From NCBI RefSeq assembly GCF_000235365.1, contig NC_016451.1, positions 434,001-498,000 on the forward strand: a DNA stretch of 64,000 nt, written 5' to 3'. A model generated the notes under the pieces. That model was not told the origin of the DNA and ran no database searches. It was given only the letters and a program-made list of their open reading frames with translations. Positions 10,370 through 20,679 of this stretch are shown here, one piece after another; position 1 is the first letter of the stretch, and each line of letters begins with the position of its first letter. Source of the stretch: Eremothecium cymbalariae DBVPG#7215. Lineage: Eukaryota > Ascomycota > Saccharomycetes > Saccharomycetales > Saccharomycetaceae. A program made the translations under genes and the position numbers.

Positions 10370-10806
10370 TAGACTTACACAAATGTCGCAAGTCAGAGGA
10401 AAAGAAAAGTTTTTTTGTTGACTGTCATATAACCTAATTAAAATCAAGGAGAGGACCATTGAAGAGGCCTCTCCATTGCCCTTATTTTATGTGTTGATAT
10501 GTGCCGCTGATGCTTGACCTCCATTCTTTCCTACGTAATCTTTTTGACCGCTATCTAATGTTTTTGATCTAATTTCAACATCTATTATTTTAACCCTATA
10601 TATATATATATATATATATAACAAAATAAGAAGTTATGATGCAGCAGAATTATGAAATACATTTTTTTCAACTAAACGGCTTTTCTAGCTCAGCTCCAGT
10701 TGGTCGAGGCTCAAGATTTGGTGAAATTTTAAGATAAAATAAAAAAATAAAAAAAGTGACCTTTTGAATATTCACAGCTTTTTGCGTTAAATATTGCGAT
10801 AAAAGC
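10370..10806. other. SPE1-LOT5 intergenic region
   Basis: AT-rich spacer of 437 bp with a (TA)12 microsatellite at 10597-10620. It is the SPE1 3' flank and the LOT5 promoter. No other feature is seen. Confidence 0.5.
10597..10620. repeat. (TA)12 dinucleotide microsatellite
   Basis: Uninterrupted alternating TA over 24 bp, about 190 bp upstream of LOT5. Confidence 0.95.
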
Positions 10807-11769
10807 ATGGCTCATCTAGCTTGCCGCAACAATGTTGGCTGTGAGATAGTGGCCACAAAACCTACTGTGGAAAATGTCATACCATATGTGCATTATCAAC
10901 AAACGCAGCCTCGGCTGAAGGGTGTTCATTTGCTTCAACAGAACGAGCTGCCAATATTGTACGGCGGAGGACGCGATTTTTTATTTGGTCTATTTCACAC
11001 GGAATGCTACAAGAATTCCGAGGCTGCCGAATTGTTCATCCTAAACACTTGCATTGTAATATGGTTAAGTTCGTTGAACTGTGGGCTCCAGATCCCATAT
11101 CAATGTGTGGTTTATCACGCGGTGAAAGAAACTGATGACCCAAATCTCCCGGAAGGTCACCGGCTCGAGCTCGTCATAACAGTTCAACGTGATGATGTTG
11201 TGAACCACTTCTTCCCAAATACAGCTGCGTCAGAACTGTATACCATGTCTAGCGTGGAACTAGTGCTGCGACCAAAATATGCCAATTACGATAGGCATTA
11301 CAACGACGACATGGAACAGCTATTCATATTTAGAGGTTTCGGCCTCAACAGAGGTGACACCATGGTCACAAATTGTAACAAGGCGATAGCCAACTGCATG
11401 GATTTCTATCTAATAGAGGATGACGATGAAGAGGATGAACATACCAGTACTAATCGCAACACCAATTCCATCCAAGACGAAAACCAAGTCAACATTGACG
11501 AAAACCCCCTGCACATATACACGGGTCTTGCTAACCTCGCTAACGATCCATCAGCGTTTGCATCCGCCTATGCAAACCGTGGAAATGCCGATGATCTCGA
11601 TGACGATGTCACCATCTCATCGCTATCAAACGACGGAACAGATGCTAGCATGTCTTTGCAATTCGACACTGGTCTTCAGATCGCGGGAAAAAAAAAAATT
11701 CGATCTGACGATGATGATAGTATGCACTATCACTACCATACCTTGGACAAAAGGCCCAGGGATCGCTAA
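10807..11769 (+). CDS. LOT5: Lot5-like protein (pICln/Lot5 family)
   Basis: 320 residues, ATG start (S. cerevisiae Lot5 306). The N-terminal half has the PH-like pICln/Lot5 character (GGGRDFLFGLFHTECY..., then INTC/LNTCIVIWL-type strands). The C-terminal half has acidic tracts (EDDDEEDE near residue 205, DLDDDV near 263) and a basic tail. In S. cerevisiae the gene is induced at low temperature; the biochemical role is unknown. The metazoan relative pICln is a methylosome chaperone, which does not prove the same role here. The position between SPE1 and FAS1 equals YKL183W. Confidence 0.88.
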   Translation: MAHLACRNNVGCEIVATKPTVENVIPYVHYQQTQPRLKGVHLLQQNELPILYGGGRDFLFGLFHTECYKNSEAAELFILNTCIVIWLSSLNCGLQIPYQCVVYHAVKETDDPNLPEGHRLELVITVQRDDVVNHFFPNTAASELYTMSSVELVLRPKYANYDRHYNDDMEQLFIFRGFGLNRGDTMVTNCNKAIANCMDFYLIEDDDEEDEHTSTNRNTNSIQDENQVNIDENPLHIYTGLANLANDPSAFASAYANRGNADDLDDDVTISSLSNDGTDASMSLQFDTGLQIAGKKKIRSDDDDSMHYHYHTLDKRPRDR

Positions 11770-12508
11770 GAAAATACCTTATCATGCGCCTTTTCCGCAG
11801 CTCTAGTTATATATATATCACGTTTATCCTAACTCCCACCGATAATTAATACTTCTGCTACTAACTACCATACCGCTACTACTGCCATACAGCTGCTGCT
11901 GCTGCTACATAATACTGTATTCATACATCCTTGCTCTTAAAAAATCCAACAATGCTTTCATCCCAACAACTTTGACCCACCGTTATCATTTTAACCAAAG
12001 AGTATGCCAACGGCGTTACCAGTCTATATACGCTGCGCGCGCCAAGCTTTTATACTTCCCAACCAAAAATCAAAGAAAATACCCAACACTCTTCCCAAAA
12101 ATAAAACTCATACATATCATCCTATACACAAGACTATATATACACATCACTTCATACCCTTACCTTCACCCAAGTAAAATAACCAAATCTCGATCAAGGA
12201 CATAGATAGACTAATATTCGCCTTTAACAAGCTTTATTGGACTTTCCTTTCTCTTTTTTTCCTGTGGAAAACTTCCTGTTTATATTTTATCCACCTCTTT
12301 TTGACACTCAGGAAAACATATCATATAAACAACAGACTTTTAAGGTATGTTTACTTATAACAATTAAAATGACCGCATTTCCGCTTTCCTCAACCCATTT
12401 GCACTTGATTGATTCATCCTAATACGATGCGATACACTGTATTCTGCTCCCATCAGGTTCCCACCGGTGCCGCTATTAGCGTTCCGAGTTCCTGTTTTTG
12501 GTTGGGAT

Positions 12509-12555
12509 TTTTCACGTGGACAATTTTTTTGATAGCCGCCTTCCTGATCACGTGG
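12509..12555 (+). promoter_or_regulatory. Inositol/choline response element (ICRE) plus second CACGTG
   Basis: TTTTCACGTGG at 12509-12519 matches the Ino2/Ino4 consensus WYTTCAYRTGS at every position. A second core, GATCACGTGG (12546-12555), lacks the TT before CA and is closer to a Cbf1 site. In S. cerevisiae FAS1 is activated by Ino2/Ino4 through such an element. The distance to the FAS1 ATG is about 640 bp. Confidence 0.6.
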
Positions 12556-12641
12556 TTGAAAATTGCCGTCGATGAGCTGATTTTGACGAGCTTGCTGTTA
12601 CTCACAGCCCCTGCCCGCCGCCTTAGGCAGGTACCCGTAAG

Positions 12642-12668
12642 TTTAGCACTTGCGGAGGCAGTGCTAAA
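12642..12668. repeat. 9-bp perfect inverted repeat in FAS1 upstream region
   Basis: TTTAGCACT at 12642-12650 faces AGTGCTAAA at 12660-12668 across 9 bp. It could be a dimeric factor site or a small hairpin. Confidence 0.6.
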
Positions 12669-13157
12669 GCGGTATTTTTGGGTGGTCTAAGGTGGTTTTT
12701 GGCCCTGGCCCTGGCCATGTGCTGCTGTTGGGAGGACGAAAAGGCCTTTCTTTTTCCGATGAGGTTCTACTTCTCGTTTGTGAGTGTGGTGGGAGGGCTG
12801 AATTAATAATGGTAGCGTTCCTTCAAAGTTACAAGAATTGTTGGAAGGAAAACGCAGGTTTTGGAAACGGATGGCGACAGATTCGGGGGTGAATTTGAGA
12901 TTTTCTTCATTTTTACTTTCATTCTTTTGACACAGACCTTCGATACTAACTGATGTACTATAGTTTTTTTGGGTACTATATTCATTGGGAAGAGCTTCAT
13001 TATATATAACAGAAACGGTAGAGCTTTTTTTTCACCACTAGTATATTAATAGTATTATCCGCTTGAATTAAGACGAGAGACGCCGTGGATTTTAATTCTT
13101 AGATCAGTGTGAAAGAGGAAAAATTATAACAAGAGAGATTTCTTTTCAAGGATAGAT

Positions 13158-16100
13158 ATGAATTCGACGACGAGGCCAGTGACGCTGTCCCATGGGGCGA
13201 TTGAACACTGTCTTTCGGTTCCTACAAAATTGTATTTAACGGTTACCCAGCTTCAGTCATCATTTTCGAAGCATTTAGCGCCGGTGACCGAGAGCTATGC
13301 AACAGATGAAGAGCCATCTTCACCCGCGGAGTTGTTAGCAAAGTTTCTTGGGTATGTAGTGAGTCAGCTTGATCCGCAATCTGTTTCTGATTACGATGAT
13401 GTGTTGGAGATTGCATTGGGGGAGTTTGAGTCGAGTTATATGTATGGTGAGGAGGTTCATACGTTAGCTGCAAGGTTGTTGCTGAGTGAGACACATCCAA
13501 CGACATTGCTGAAGGTCAAGGAATTGGTGCAACATTACTTTGAAGCTCGGCACTTTTTCAAAGGAGGGTTCCCCAAATCACAGTCTGCGCTATTTAAGAG
13601 TGCGGCAGCGAAGGAAGCGCAGCTGGTTGCGATATTTGGGGGGCAAGGCAATACAGACAATTATTTTGAAGAATTGCGCGAATTGTATCAGACCTACCGT
13701 TACTTGGTTGAAGATGTTATTGAAGCAGCAGCCGATCAGTTGGCCGAGTTGGTCAGAACCACAGAGGGTGCCAGCAAGGTATATACACAGGGCTTTGACT
13801 TCAGGCAGTGGTTGAACCATCCAGAGCGTACACCGGTTAACTACTATATGCTGTCAATTCCCATCTCGTGTCCTTTAATTGGTGTAATTCAGTTGGCACA
13901 TTATGCAGTGACAGCCAGAGTTTTGGGTTTTACTCCTGGAGAATTGAGGTCTCATATGGTTGGTGCAACTGGTCACTCTCAGGGCTTTGTTACTGCCGCT
14001 GCTATTGCTGAAGCGGACTCTTGGGCTTCCTTTTTTACATCTTTAAAGAAGACTATTTCATTGTTATTCTTTATTGGTGTACGTTGTTACCAAGTATATC
14101 CTAATACTTCTTTATCACCATCTATTGCTGAGGATTCTATCGAGAATGGCGAGGGTAAGCCATCTCCGATGCTTTCTATTTCAAATTTAACCAAAGAAGA
14201 AGTACAGGATTTTATCGACAAAACTAACGCACATTTACCTAAGGAAAAACATATTGTTATTTCCTTAGTTAATGGCGCCAGAAATTTAGTTGTTTCTGGG
14301 CCGCCAAGACCATTGTATGGTTTGAACTTGGCTTTAAGGAAAGCCAAGGCTCCATCCGGATTGGATCAATCCAGGATTCCACACAGTGAGAGAAAACTAA
14401 AGTTTACTAATAGATTCCTTCCAATTGCTTCCCCATTTCATTCACATTTGTTAGAACCTGCTGAAAAGCTAATTGAACAGGATTTACTTGACGCGAAGAT
14501 AGAATTTAACCAAGCTGACTTGAAGCTACCAGTTTATGATACATTTAATGGAGAAGATTTGAGGACTTTTAAAGGTTCTGTGGCTTGTAGAATTGCTCAC
14601 TGTATTACTAAACTTCCTGTTAACTGGGAGGTAGCCACAAAATTCTCTGCTACTCATCTCTTAGATTTTGGTCCTGGTGGGTCCTCAGGCCTAGGTGTGT
14701 TAACACATCGCAATAAAGAGGGATCCGGAGTACGTGTAATCATTGCTGGTTCTTTAGACAATAATATTGATGAGGATTATGGTTTCAAACAGGAAATTTT
14801 TGATCTCAATCCTAACAACTTGAAATTTGGTCCAAATTGGTTGAAAGAGTTCCACCCCAAACTGGTGAAGACCAAAGCCGGTAAGATTTATGTTGAAACA
14901 AAATTCTCAAAGTTGCTGGGTAAGGCACCATTATTTGTTCCAGGTATGACACCTACTACAGTTTCGTCAGACTTTGTCGCTTCAGTTCTTAATGCAGGTT
15001 ACCATGTTGAATTAGCGGGTGGGGGCTATTTCTCACCTGATCATATGACAAAAGCTATCGATGACGTAATTTCAAAAGTTAAAAAGGGTACCAGTCTTGG
15101 TATTAATCTGATCTATGTTAATCCAAGAATGCTGCAATGGGGTATCCCCATGTTGAGGGATCTAAGAGCAAAAGGTTATCCAATCCAATCGTTGACTATT
15201 GGTGCAGGTGTTCCATCCTTGGATGTTGCTACTGAATATATCGAGACTTTGGGCCTTACTCACCTAGGTTTAAAACCAGGTTCAATTGATGCCATATCTC
15301 AATGTATCACTATTGCCAAAGCCCACCCGACATTCCCAATTGTGGTTCAGTGGACTGGTGGCAGAGGTGGTGGTCACCATTCCTTTGAAAACTTTCATGC
15401 ACCAATCTTACAGATGTATTGTAAGTTAAGGAAATGTTCAAATATTGTTTTGATTGCAGGTTCTGGCTTCGGTTCTGCTGAAGATACTTATCCTTACTTG
15501 ACTGGTGAGTGGTCTACAATGTTTAACTACCCATGTATGCCATTCGATGGTTTCCTCTTTGGGTCCAGAATCATGGCAGCTAAAGAAGCTAAGACTTCTT
15601 TAGCTGCAAAGAAAGCAATTGTTTCATGTCCTGGTGTTCCAGATGAACAATGGGAGCAAACCTACAAGAAACCTGCAGGCGGTATTATTACTGTTCGCTC
15701 TGAAATGGGTGAACCAATTCATAAGATTGCAACTCGTGGTGTTTTGTTCTGGAAAGAAATGGATGAAACAATTTTCAACTTGCCAAAGAATAAGCTACAA
15801 GCTGCTTTGGATTCCAAGAAAGATTACATTACTGCGAAATTGAATGCTGATTATCAGAAACCATGGTTTGCAACTGTGAACGGTAAAGTGTGTGATTTAG
15901 GCGATATGACATATGAACAAGTGGCTAGAAGGTTGGTAGAATTATTATATATTAAATCTACTGGTGAATGGATCGACCTTACATTAAGGAATTTTACAGT
16001 TGACTTTTTACGCAGGATTGAGGAACGCTTCACCAAAGCGAAGACTGCTTCTGTTATTCAGTCTTACAGCATGTTGAAAAACCCCGAAACAGTTTTGAAT

Positions 16101-19100
16101 GCAATTTTCACTTCCTTCCCGGCTGCTAAGGATCAACTACTTAATGCGCAGGATGTGGCATACTTTTTAGAATGTGCCCAAAGACCTACCCAGAAACCAG
16201 TTCCATTTGTTCCAGTTTTGGATGAAAGGTTTGAATTCTTTTTCAAGAAGGATTCTCTATGGCAATCTGAAAACCTAGAAGCCGTTGTGGATGAAGATGT
16301 TAACAGAACTTGTATCCTTCACGGACCTGTCGCAGCACAGTTTACTAAGGTAGTTAACGAACCCATTCAATCTATAATGGATGGCATTCATAATGGCCAC
16401 ATTTCTAAATTGTTAGAGGATTATTACGATAATGATGAATCTAAAGTTCCTGTCGTTGAATATTTCGGTGGTGAAAACCCAGAGGCTCTGGACTATGAAT
16501 GTACGAAAACGGAAAAATTCGTTGAATATCGCGCTTCTGCATCTACTGATCCTGTTACTTGGTTCAAGGTTTTGGGTGGTTCTCACAGAAATTGGAGATT
16601 TGCATTTTTCACCGTTCCAAGAGTTGTTCAGAACTCCATGTATGATTCAAACGCAGCTCATAAAATCTTTAAGCCTTGTGACAAAATGGTTGTGCGTATT
16701 TATAACTCAGAAAACTCTAAGAAGACTGAAATTGTCTTGTTAGAACCTGTACAAGGAGAATTGAAGGCTACTGCACGGTTATCTTTGGCTTCTGAAAATT
16801 TGATACAATTAGACCTAATTGAAAATAGAACTTTAGATGGAACTCCCATTTCACTGCCTATGTTTTATGATTACAACACTGAGGATGGCTTCGCTCCTAT
16901 CTCGGAAGTTATGGAAGGCCGTAACCAACGAATCAAACAATTATATTGGAAATTATGGCTGGATGAACCCTTTAACTTGGACTTTGATCCAAGAGAAGTG
17001 CTCGAAACAGGAGAGTTCAGAATTACTTCTAACGCTATTGCTGAATTTACTCATGCTATAGGAAACAATTGTGAGGATTTCGTGAGCAGACCAGGTAAAG
17101 TCTTGCTTGCACCAATGGATTTTGCTATAGTTATTGGATGGAGAGTTTTGGTGAAGGCTATCTTCCCTAACAGCATTGACGGTGATCTATTGAAGTTAGT
17201 TCATTTGTCTAATTCTTACAGGATGGTTCCTGGGGCCAAGTCATTCCAGGAAAATGACCTTGTTACATCTTCCGCTGTCATTCAGTCTGTTATTAATCAA
17301 CCTAATGGTAAGGTTGTTTCCGTGCTAGGTACCTTGAAGAGAGACGGTAAACCTGTACTTGAGGTGACATCTTCTTTCTTGTACCGAGGCAATTACTTCG
17401 ACTACGAAAATACTTTTCAAAGAATATCAGAACAGGCTTACATTATTAATGTGAACTCTCCGAAAGATTTTGCTGTCTTAAAATCTAAGGAGTGGTTCCA
17501 TTTGGATGACGAAGAGCTTGATTTGTTGGGTAAAACGCTAACCTTTGAAACAGAAACTTACGTGACTTTTAAGAACCAAAATATATTCTCCTCGTTGAAA
17601 TGTGAGGGGAGAGTACTTATGGAACTATCTACTAGAGAAAATGTTCCAATTGGTGTTGTTAACTATGAAGCTGGCGAGTCCCATGGCAATCCTGTTATTG
17701 ACTACTTAATTAGAAATGGATCTACTTTAGAACATAAGGTTAATCTTGAAAACCCTATTCCAATTGCCGAAGTCAAGACTCAAGCACCAGGTACTAACGA
17801 GCCATATGCAAGAGTTTCCGGCGATCTTAACCCTATTCACGTTTCACGTCACTTTTCCAACTATGCTAACTTACCAGGTACTATTACCCATGGTATGTAT
17901 ACATCTGCTTCTGTTCGTGCATTAGTTGAAACTTGGGCTGCAGAAAATGTTTCCTCCAGAGTTATTGCTTTCAGTTCTGAATTTGTTGGAATGGTTCTTC
18001 CAAATACTCAGCTGAAAACAAAAATTGAACATGTTGGTATGATTAATGGTCGTAAATTAATAAAATTCGAGACTAAGAATGATTCGGACGAGATTGTTTT
18101 GATTGGTGAGGCCGAAGTTCAACAACCGGTCTCAACGTTTGTTTTTACAGGCCAGGGATCTCAAGAACAAGGTATGGGCATGGACCTATACGAGAAGTCT
18201 GCCGTTGCAAGGAAGATTTGGGATAGAGCAGATAAACATTTTAAGAGCACGTATGGTTTTTCTATACTAAACATTGTGAGAAATAATCCAAAGGAATTGA
18301 TTATCTATTTTGGCGGTGAGAAAGGTAGAGCTATTAAGGAAAATTACACTTCTATGATTTTTGAAACTGTTGTTGATGGTAAAGTTAAAACTGAAAAAAT
18401 ATTCAAGTCAATTACTGAAGAGACTACATCTTATAAGTTTGTTTCAGATTCTGGCTTGTTATCTGCTACGCAGTTTACTCAGCCTGCACTAACTTTGATG
18501 GAAAAGGCATCTTTTGAAGACCTGAAATCCAAGGGGTTGATACCAGCGGAAGCAACATTTGCAGGCCACTCACTAGGTGAATACGCAGCACTTGCTTCCA
18601 TGGCTGGAGTTATGTCTATCGAATCTCTTGTTGAAGTAGTCTTTTACAGAGGTATGACAATGCAAGTTGCGGTTCCTAGAGATGAATTAGGCAGGTCTAA
18701 CTATGGAATGATAGCCCTAAATCCTAGTAGGGTATCTTCTACGTTTACTCAAGATGCTTTGTCGTTTGTTGTTGAACGTGTTGGTAAGTTTACTGGATGG
18801 TTGGTCGAAATTGTTAACTATAATGTTGAAAATCAACAATACGTTGCTGCTGGTGACTTAAGAGCTTTGGATACCTTGGGCAACGTGCTCAACTTCCTCA
18901 AGCTTCAAAATATTGACATTGTTCAGTTGCAAAAATCCATGAGTTTGGAGGAGGTTGAGTCACAGTTAAATGAGATCGTTGGTGAAGTCAGCAAAAAGTC
19001 ATCGGCTAAGCAGCAACCAATCGAGCTGGAAAGAGGCTTCGCTTCTATTCCATTGCGTGGTATTTCAGTTCCTTTCCACTCTTCTTACTTGAGAAGCGGT

Positions 19101-19301
19101 GTAAAACCATTCAAAAATTTCTTAATTAAAAACGTTATCAAGGAGAACGTTAAAGTTGATAGGTTAGTCGGCAAGTACATCCCTAATTTAACGGCTAAGC
19201 CTTTTGAGCTCACAAAGGAATACTTTGAGGATGTCTACAATTTGACTGGTTCCGAGAAGATCAAGGATATATTGGACAACTGGGACAGTTACCAAAGTTA
19301 A
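13158..19301 (+). CDS. FAS1: Fatty acid synthase subunit beta
   Basis: 2047 residues (S. cerevisiae 2051), ATG start. With Fas2 it forms the cytosolic alpha6-beta6 synthase. Domains in order: acetyltransferase with Ser274 in GATGHSQGF; enoyl reductase with FMN site (WTGGRGGGHHS, AGSGFGSAEDTYPYLTG); MaoC-like dehydratase with His1561 in GDLNPIHVS; malonyl/palmitoyl transferase with Ser1805 in FAGHSLGEYA. Ser274 has the same number as in S. cerevisiae, so the N-terminal part keeps its spacing. The frame is intact throughout. An Ino2/Ino4-type element lies upstream. Neighbours LOT5 and PRS1 equal YKL183W and YKL181W, with BER1 (YLR412W) interleaved. Confidence 0.99.
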   Translation: MNSTTRPVTLSHGAIEHCLSVPTKLYLTVTQLQSSFSKHLAPVTESYATDEEPSSPAELLAKFLGYVVSQLDPQSVSDYDDVLEIALGEFESSYMYGEEVHTLAARLLLSETHPTTLLKVKELVQHYFEARHFFKGGFPKSQSALFKSAAAKEAQLVAIFGGQGNTDNYFEELRELYQTYRYLVEDVIEAAADQLAELVRTTEGASKVYTQGFDFRQWLNHPERTPVNYYMLSIPISCPLIGVIQLAHYAVTARVLGFTPGELRSHMVGATGHSQGFVTAAAIAEADSWASFFTSLKKTISLLFFIGVRCYQVYPNTSLSPSIAEDSIENGEGKPSPMLSISNLTKEEVQDFIDKTNAHLPKEKHIVISLVNGARNLVVSGPPRPLYGLNLALRKAKAPSGLDQSRIPHSERKLKFTNRFLPIASPFHSHLLEPAEKLIEQDLLDAKIEFNQADLKLPVYDTFNGEDLRTFKGSVACRIAHCITKLPVNWEVATKFSATHLLDFGPGGSSGLGVLTHRNKEGSGVRVIIAGSLDNNIDEDYGFKQEIFDLNPNNLKFGPNWLKEFHPKLVKTKAGKIYVETKFSKLLGKAPLFVPGMTPTTVSSDFVASVLNAGYHVELAGGGYFSPDHMTKAIDDVISKVKKGTSLGINLIYVNPRMLQWGIPMLRDLRAKGYPIQSLTIGAGVPSLDVATEYIETLGLTHLGLKPGSIDAISQCITIAKAHPTFPIVVQWTGGRGGGHHSFENFHAPILQMYCKLRKCSNIVLIAGSGFGSAEDTYPYLTGEWSTMFNYPCMPFDGFLFGSRIMAAKEAKTSLAAKKAIVSCPGVPDEQWEQTYKKPAGGIITVRSEMGEPIHKIATRGVLFWKEMDETIFNLPKNKLQAALDSKKDYITAKLNADYQKPWFATVNGKVCDLGDMTYEQVARRLVELLYIKSTGEWIDLTLRNFTVDFLRRIEERFTKAKTASVIQSYSMLKNPETVLNAIFTSFPAAKDQLLNAQDVAYFLECAQRPTQKPVPFVPVLDERFEFFFKKDSLWQSENLEAVVDEDVNRTCILHGPVAAQFTKVVNEPIQSIMDGIHNGHISKLLEDYYDNDESKVPVVEYFGGENPEALDYECTKTEKFVEYRASASTDPVTWFKVLGGSHRNWRFAFFTVPRVVQNSMYDSNAAHKIFKPCDKMVVRIYNSENSKKTEIVLLEPVQGELKATARLSLASENLIQLDLIENRTLDGTPISLPMFYDYNTEDGFAPISEVMEGRNQRIKQLYWKLWLDEPFNLDFDPREVLETGEFRITSNAIAEFTHAIGNNCEDFVSRPGKVLLAPMDFAIVIGWRVLVKAIFPNSIDGDLLKLVHLSNSYRMVPGAKSFQENDLVTSSAVIQSVINQPNGKVVSVLGTLKRDGKPVLEVTSSFLYRGNYFDYENTFQRISEQAYIINVNSPKDFAVLKSKEWFHLDDEELDLLGKTLTFETETYVTFKNQNIFSSLKCEGRVLMELSTRENVPIGVVNYEAGESHGNPVIDYLIRNGSTLEHKVNLENPIPIAEVKTQAPGTNEPYARVSGDLNPIHVSRHFSNYANLPGTITHGMYTSASVRALVETWAAENVSSRVIAFSSEFVGMVLPNTQLKTKIEHVGMINGRKLIKFETKNDSDEIVLIGEAEVQQPVSTFVFTGQGSQEQGMGMDLYEKSAVARKIWDRADKHFKSTYGFSILNIVRNNPKELIIYFGGEKGRAIKENYTSMIFETVVDGKVKTEKIFKSITEETTSYKFVSDSGLLSATQFTQPALTLMEKASFEDLKSKGLIPAEATFAGHSLGEYAALASMAGVMSIESLVEVVFYRGMTMQVAVPRDELGRSNYGMIALNPSRVSSTFTQDALSFVVERVGKFTGWLVEIVNYNVENQQYVAAGDLRALDTLGNVLNFLKLQNIDIVQLQKSMSLEEVESQLNEIVGEVSKKSSAKQQPIELERGFASIPLRGISVPFHSSYLRSGVKPFKNFLIKNVIKENVKVDRLVGKYIPNLTAKPFELTKEYFEDVYNLTGSEKIKDILDNWDSYQS

Positions 19302-19416
19302 AGGAATAATAAATGACTCTGGAGATACCACTTAAATATGCTGCATATAGTCCAGTAAATGATGTTGTATATGGTAAATAAATAATACACTTCAATATTT
19401 AAAATCTTGTATAGTT

Positions 19417-20235
19417 TTATTCAATGTAGTGTAACGCCAAATCCGAGAACGCGTTAACCCACGGCTCATCTTTGAGCAACTTACCCTCTTTGAAATCTGT
19501 CAAAACATTACAATCCTCAAAGTAGGACTCTACAGAGGAATAATCCACTTGTGGTTCTTGATAAAACACACTACGCCTGTTATGTTTCCTCCGTCTAGAA
19601 CGTTTGGACACAAACAAAGTGAATCCAGGCATGTCATTGGATCCGCCAATAACGTTACAATTATTGCTGGCAGCGGCATCGGATTTATCTTCAATGTACC
19701 TGACAAGCTTAGCGAGCAACGGGTACTTTATAAATAGCTCCGACTTGGTATATCTGTAAGTATGCAGCACCAGGTGGTTGGCCAACCACAGTCTCGGTTG
19801 TTCCGCCCTAATCACATGCTCCGTAAGACTCAACGGCGAGTGCGGCAGAAAGAATAAAGTATTCTCATTGCAATCTGCCCCCCACGGGGAGCCCTCGTCA
19901 ATGGTCCACAGATCCCCGATTGTCCCAATAAACGCCTTATCCTCCGGCGTGAACACGGGATCATAGATCGAACATCGTACCGCCTCTATCCCACCAAAGT
20001 AATCAATAAGTTCCAACAGCAAACATAGCTGGTATCTAGCCTGTTCCTCTTCGGAAAAATTCCCAATAGCCAAACATCGCACACGTACAACTTGTTCCTG
20101 ATATGGCTCCAGACTGCTACACAACTCACAAAACATCTGACTCCGTTTGACCGTCTCTCGACATTTCTTTAAAGCCTCCTCAAAGGGCACCCGCCTAATC
20201 CTAACGTCCCTCTTCGTCTTGATGAATCCATCCAT
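19417..20235 (-). CDS. BER1: Ber1, SRR1-domain protein
   Basis: 272 residues (S. cerevisiae 274), ATG start. The SRR1-like domain covers about residues 50-200, with VRVRCLAIGNFS, QLCLLLELIDYFG, a YDPVFTPEDKAFIG segment and FFLPHSPLSLTEHVI. S. cerevisiae Ber1 was linked to benomyl resistance and microtubule-related processes; plant SRR1 acts in clock and light signalling. The molecular activity is unknown. It is convergent with FAS1 (115 bp gap) and divergent from PRS1. Its orthologue is YLR412W, from the chromosome XII track, placed here between two chromosome XI-track genes. Confidence 0.9.
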   Translation of the reverse strand: MDGFIKTKRDVRIRRVPFEEALKKCRETVKRSQMFCELCSSLEPYQEQVVRVRCLAIGNFSEEEQARYQLCLLLELIDYFGGIEAVRCSIYDPVFTPEDKAFIGTIGDLWTIDEGSPWGADCNENTLFFLPHSPLSLTEHVIRAEQPRLWLANHLVLHTYRYTKSELFIKYPLLAKLVRYIEDKSDAAASNNCNVIGGSNDMPGFTLFVSKRSRRRKHNRRSVFYQEPQVDYSSVESYFEDCNVLTDFKEGKLLKDEPWVNAFSDLALHYIE

Positions 20236-20679
20236 CCGTCCACTCCTGTACTTGGTCTCGCTCTCTCCATATAGATAACCGCCAATTAGCTACATCATCT
20301 CTAAAATATATATACAATATGCACATCCATGCAACATTCCTGCAGTCTGCCCTCGACCGTTGAGACCACCCGTACACCACACCAATTATCTCGCGCCCTC
20401 GTTACCCGGTGCCTTATCTCTAATTCCTCGAGAAATCCAGTTTTCCGCTCGAAGGAAAGTCCGGAACCATTTTTTTGTATAGAAAATTTTTTTTCATCAC
20501 CTCATCTCTTTAAAAAAGGTTTTAGAGGGCTAATTTTATTGTTAAAAAGAGTCAATTAAAAGGATTTATTTTTTCGAAATTTGTTATTCTAAGAAGTTCT
20601 TTTATAAATATAATCCAAAGTGTCGTCGTCTTCGGGTATCGGTTCAAATCGTGAGAGTTGGAGTGAAAAAGGACAGGAT
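20236..20679. promoter_or_regulatory. Divergent BER1-PRS1 promoter
   Basis: 444 bp. A TATATATAC stretch near 20306 suits BER1 or PRS1, and T-rich tracts lie at 20469-20500. The open frame runs 20 codons upstream of the PRS1 ATG with no Met. GGAAAGTCCGG at 20454-20464 recalls a bacterial RNase P RNA core but has no supporting structure. Confidence 0.5.

Larger units (their letters stand above)
11770..13157. promoter_or_regulatory. LOT5-FAS1 intergenic region with FAS1 promoter
   Basis: 1.39 kb. The left part is AT-rich with TA and CTG runs. The middle (about 12480-12740) is GC-richer and holds two CACGTG sites, a 9-bp inverted repeat and a GGCCCT tandem. The right part near the FAS1 start is AT-rich with a TATA-like ATATATAAC near 13001-13009. 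Open frames of 60-90 codons here have no family likeness. Confidence 0.5.

Noticed and set aside
20454..20468. GGAAAGTCCGGAACC resembling the conserved RNase P RNA core
   Set aside because: The BER1-PRS1 spacer is only 444 bp, the downstream conserved region is absent, and no P4 pairing partner is visible.
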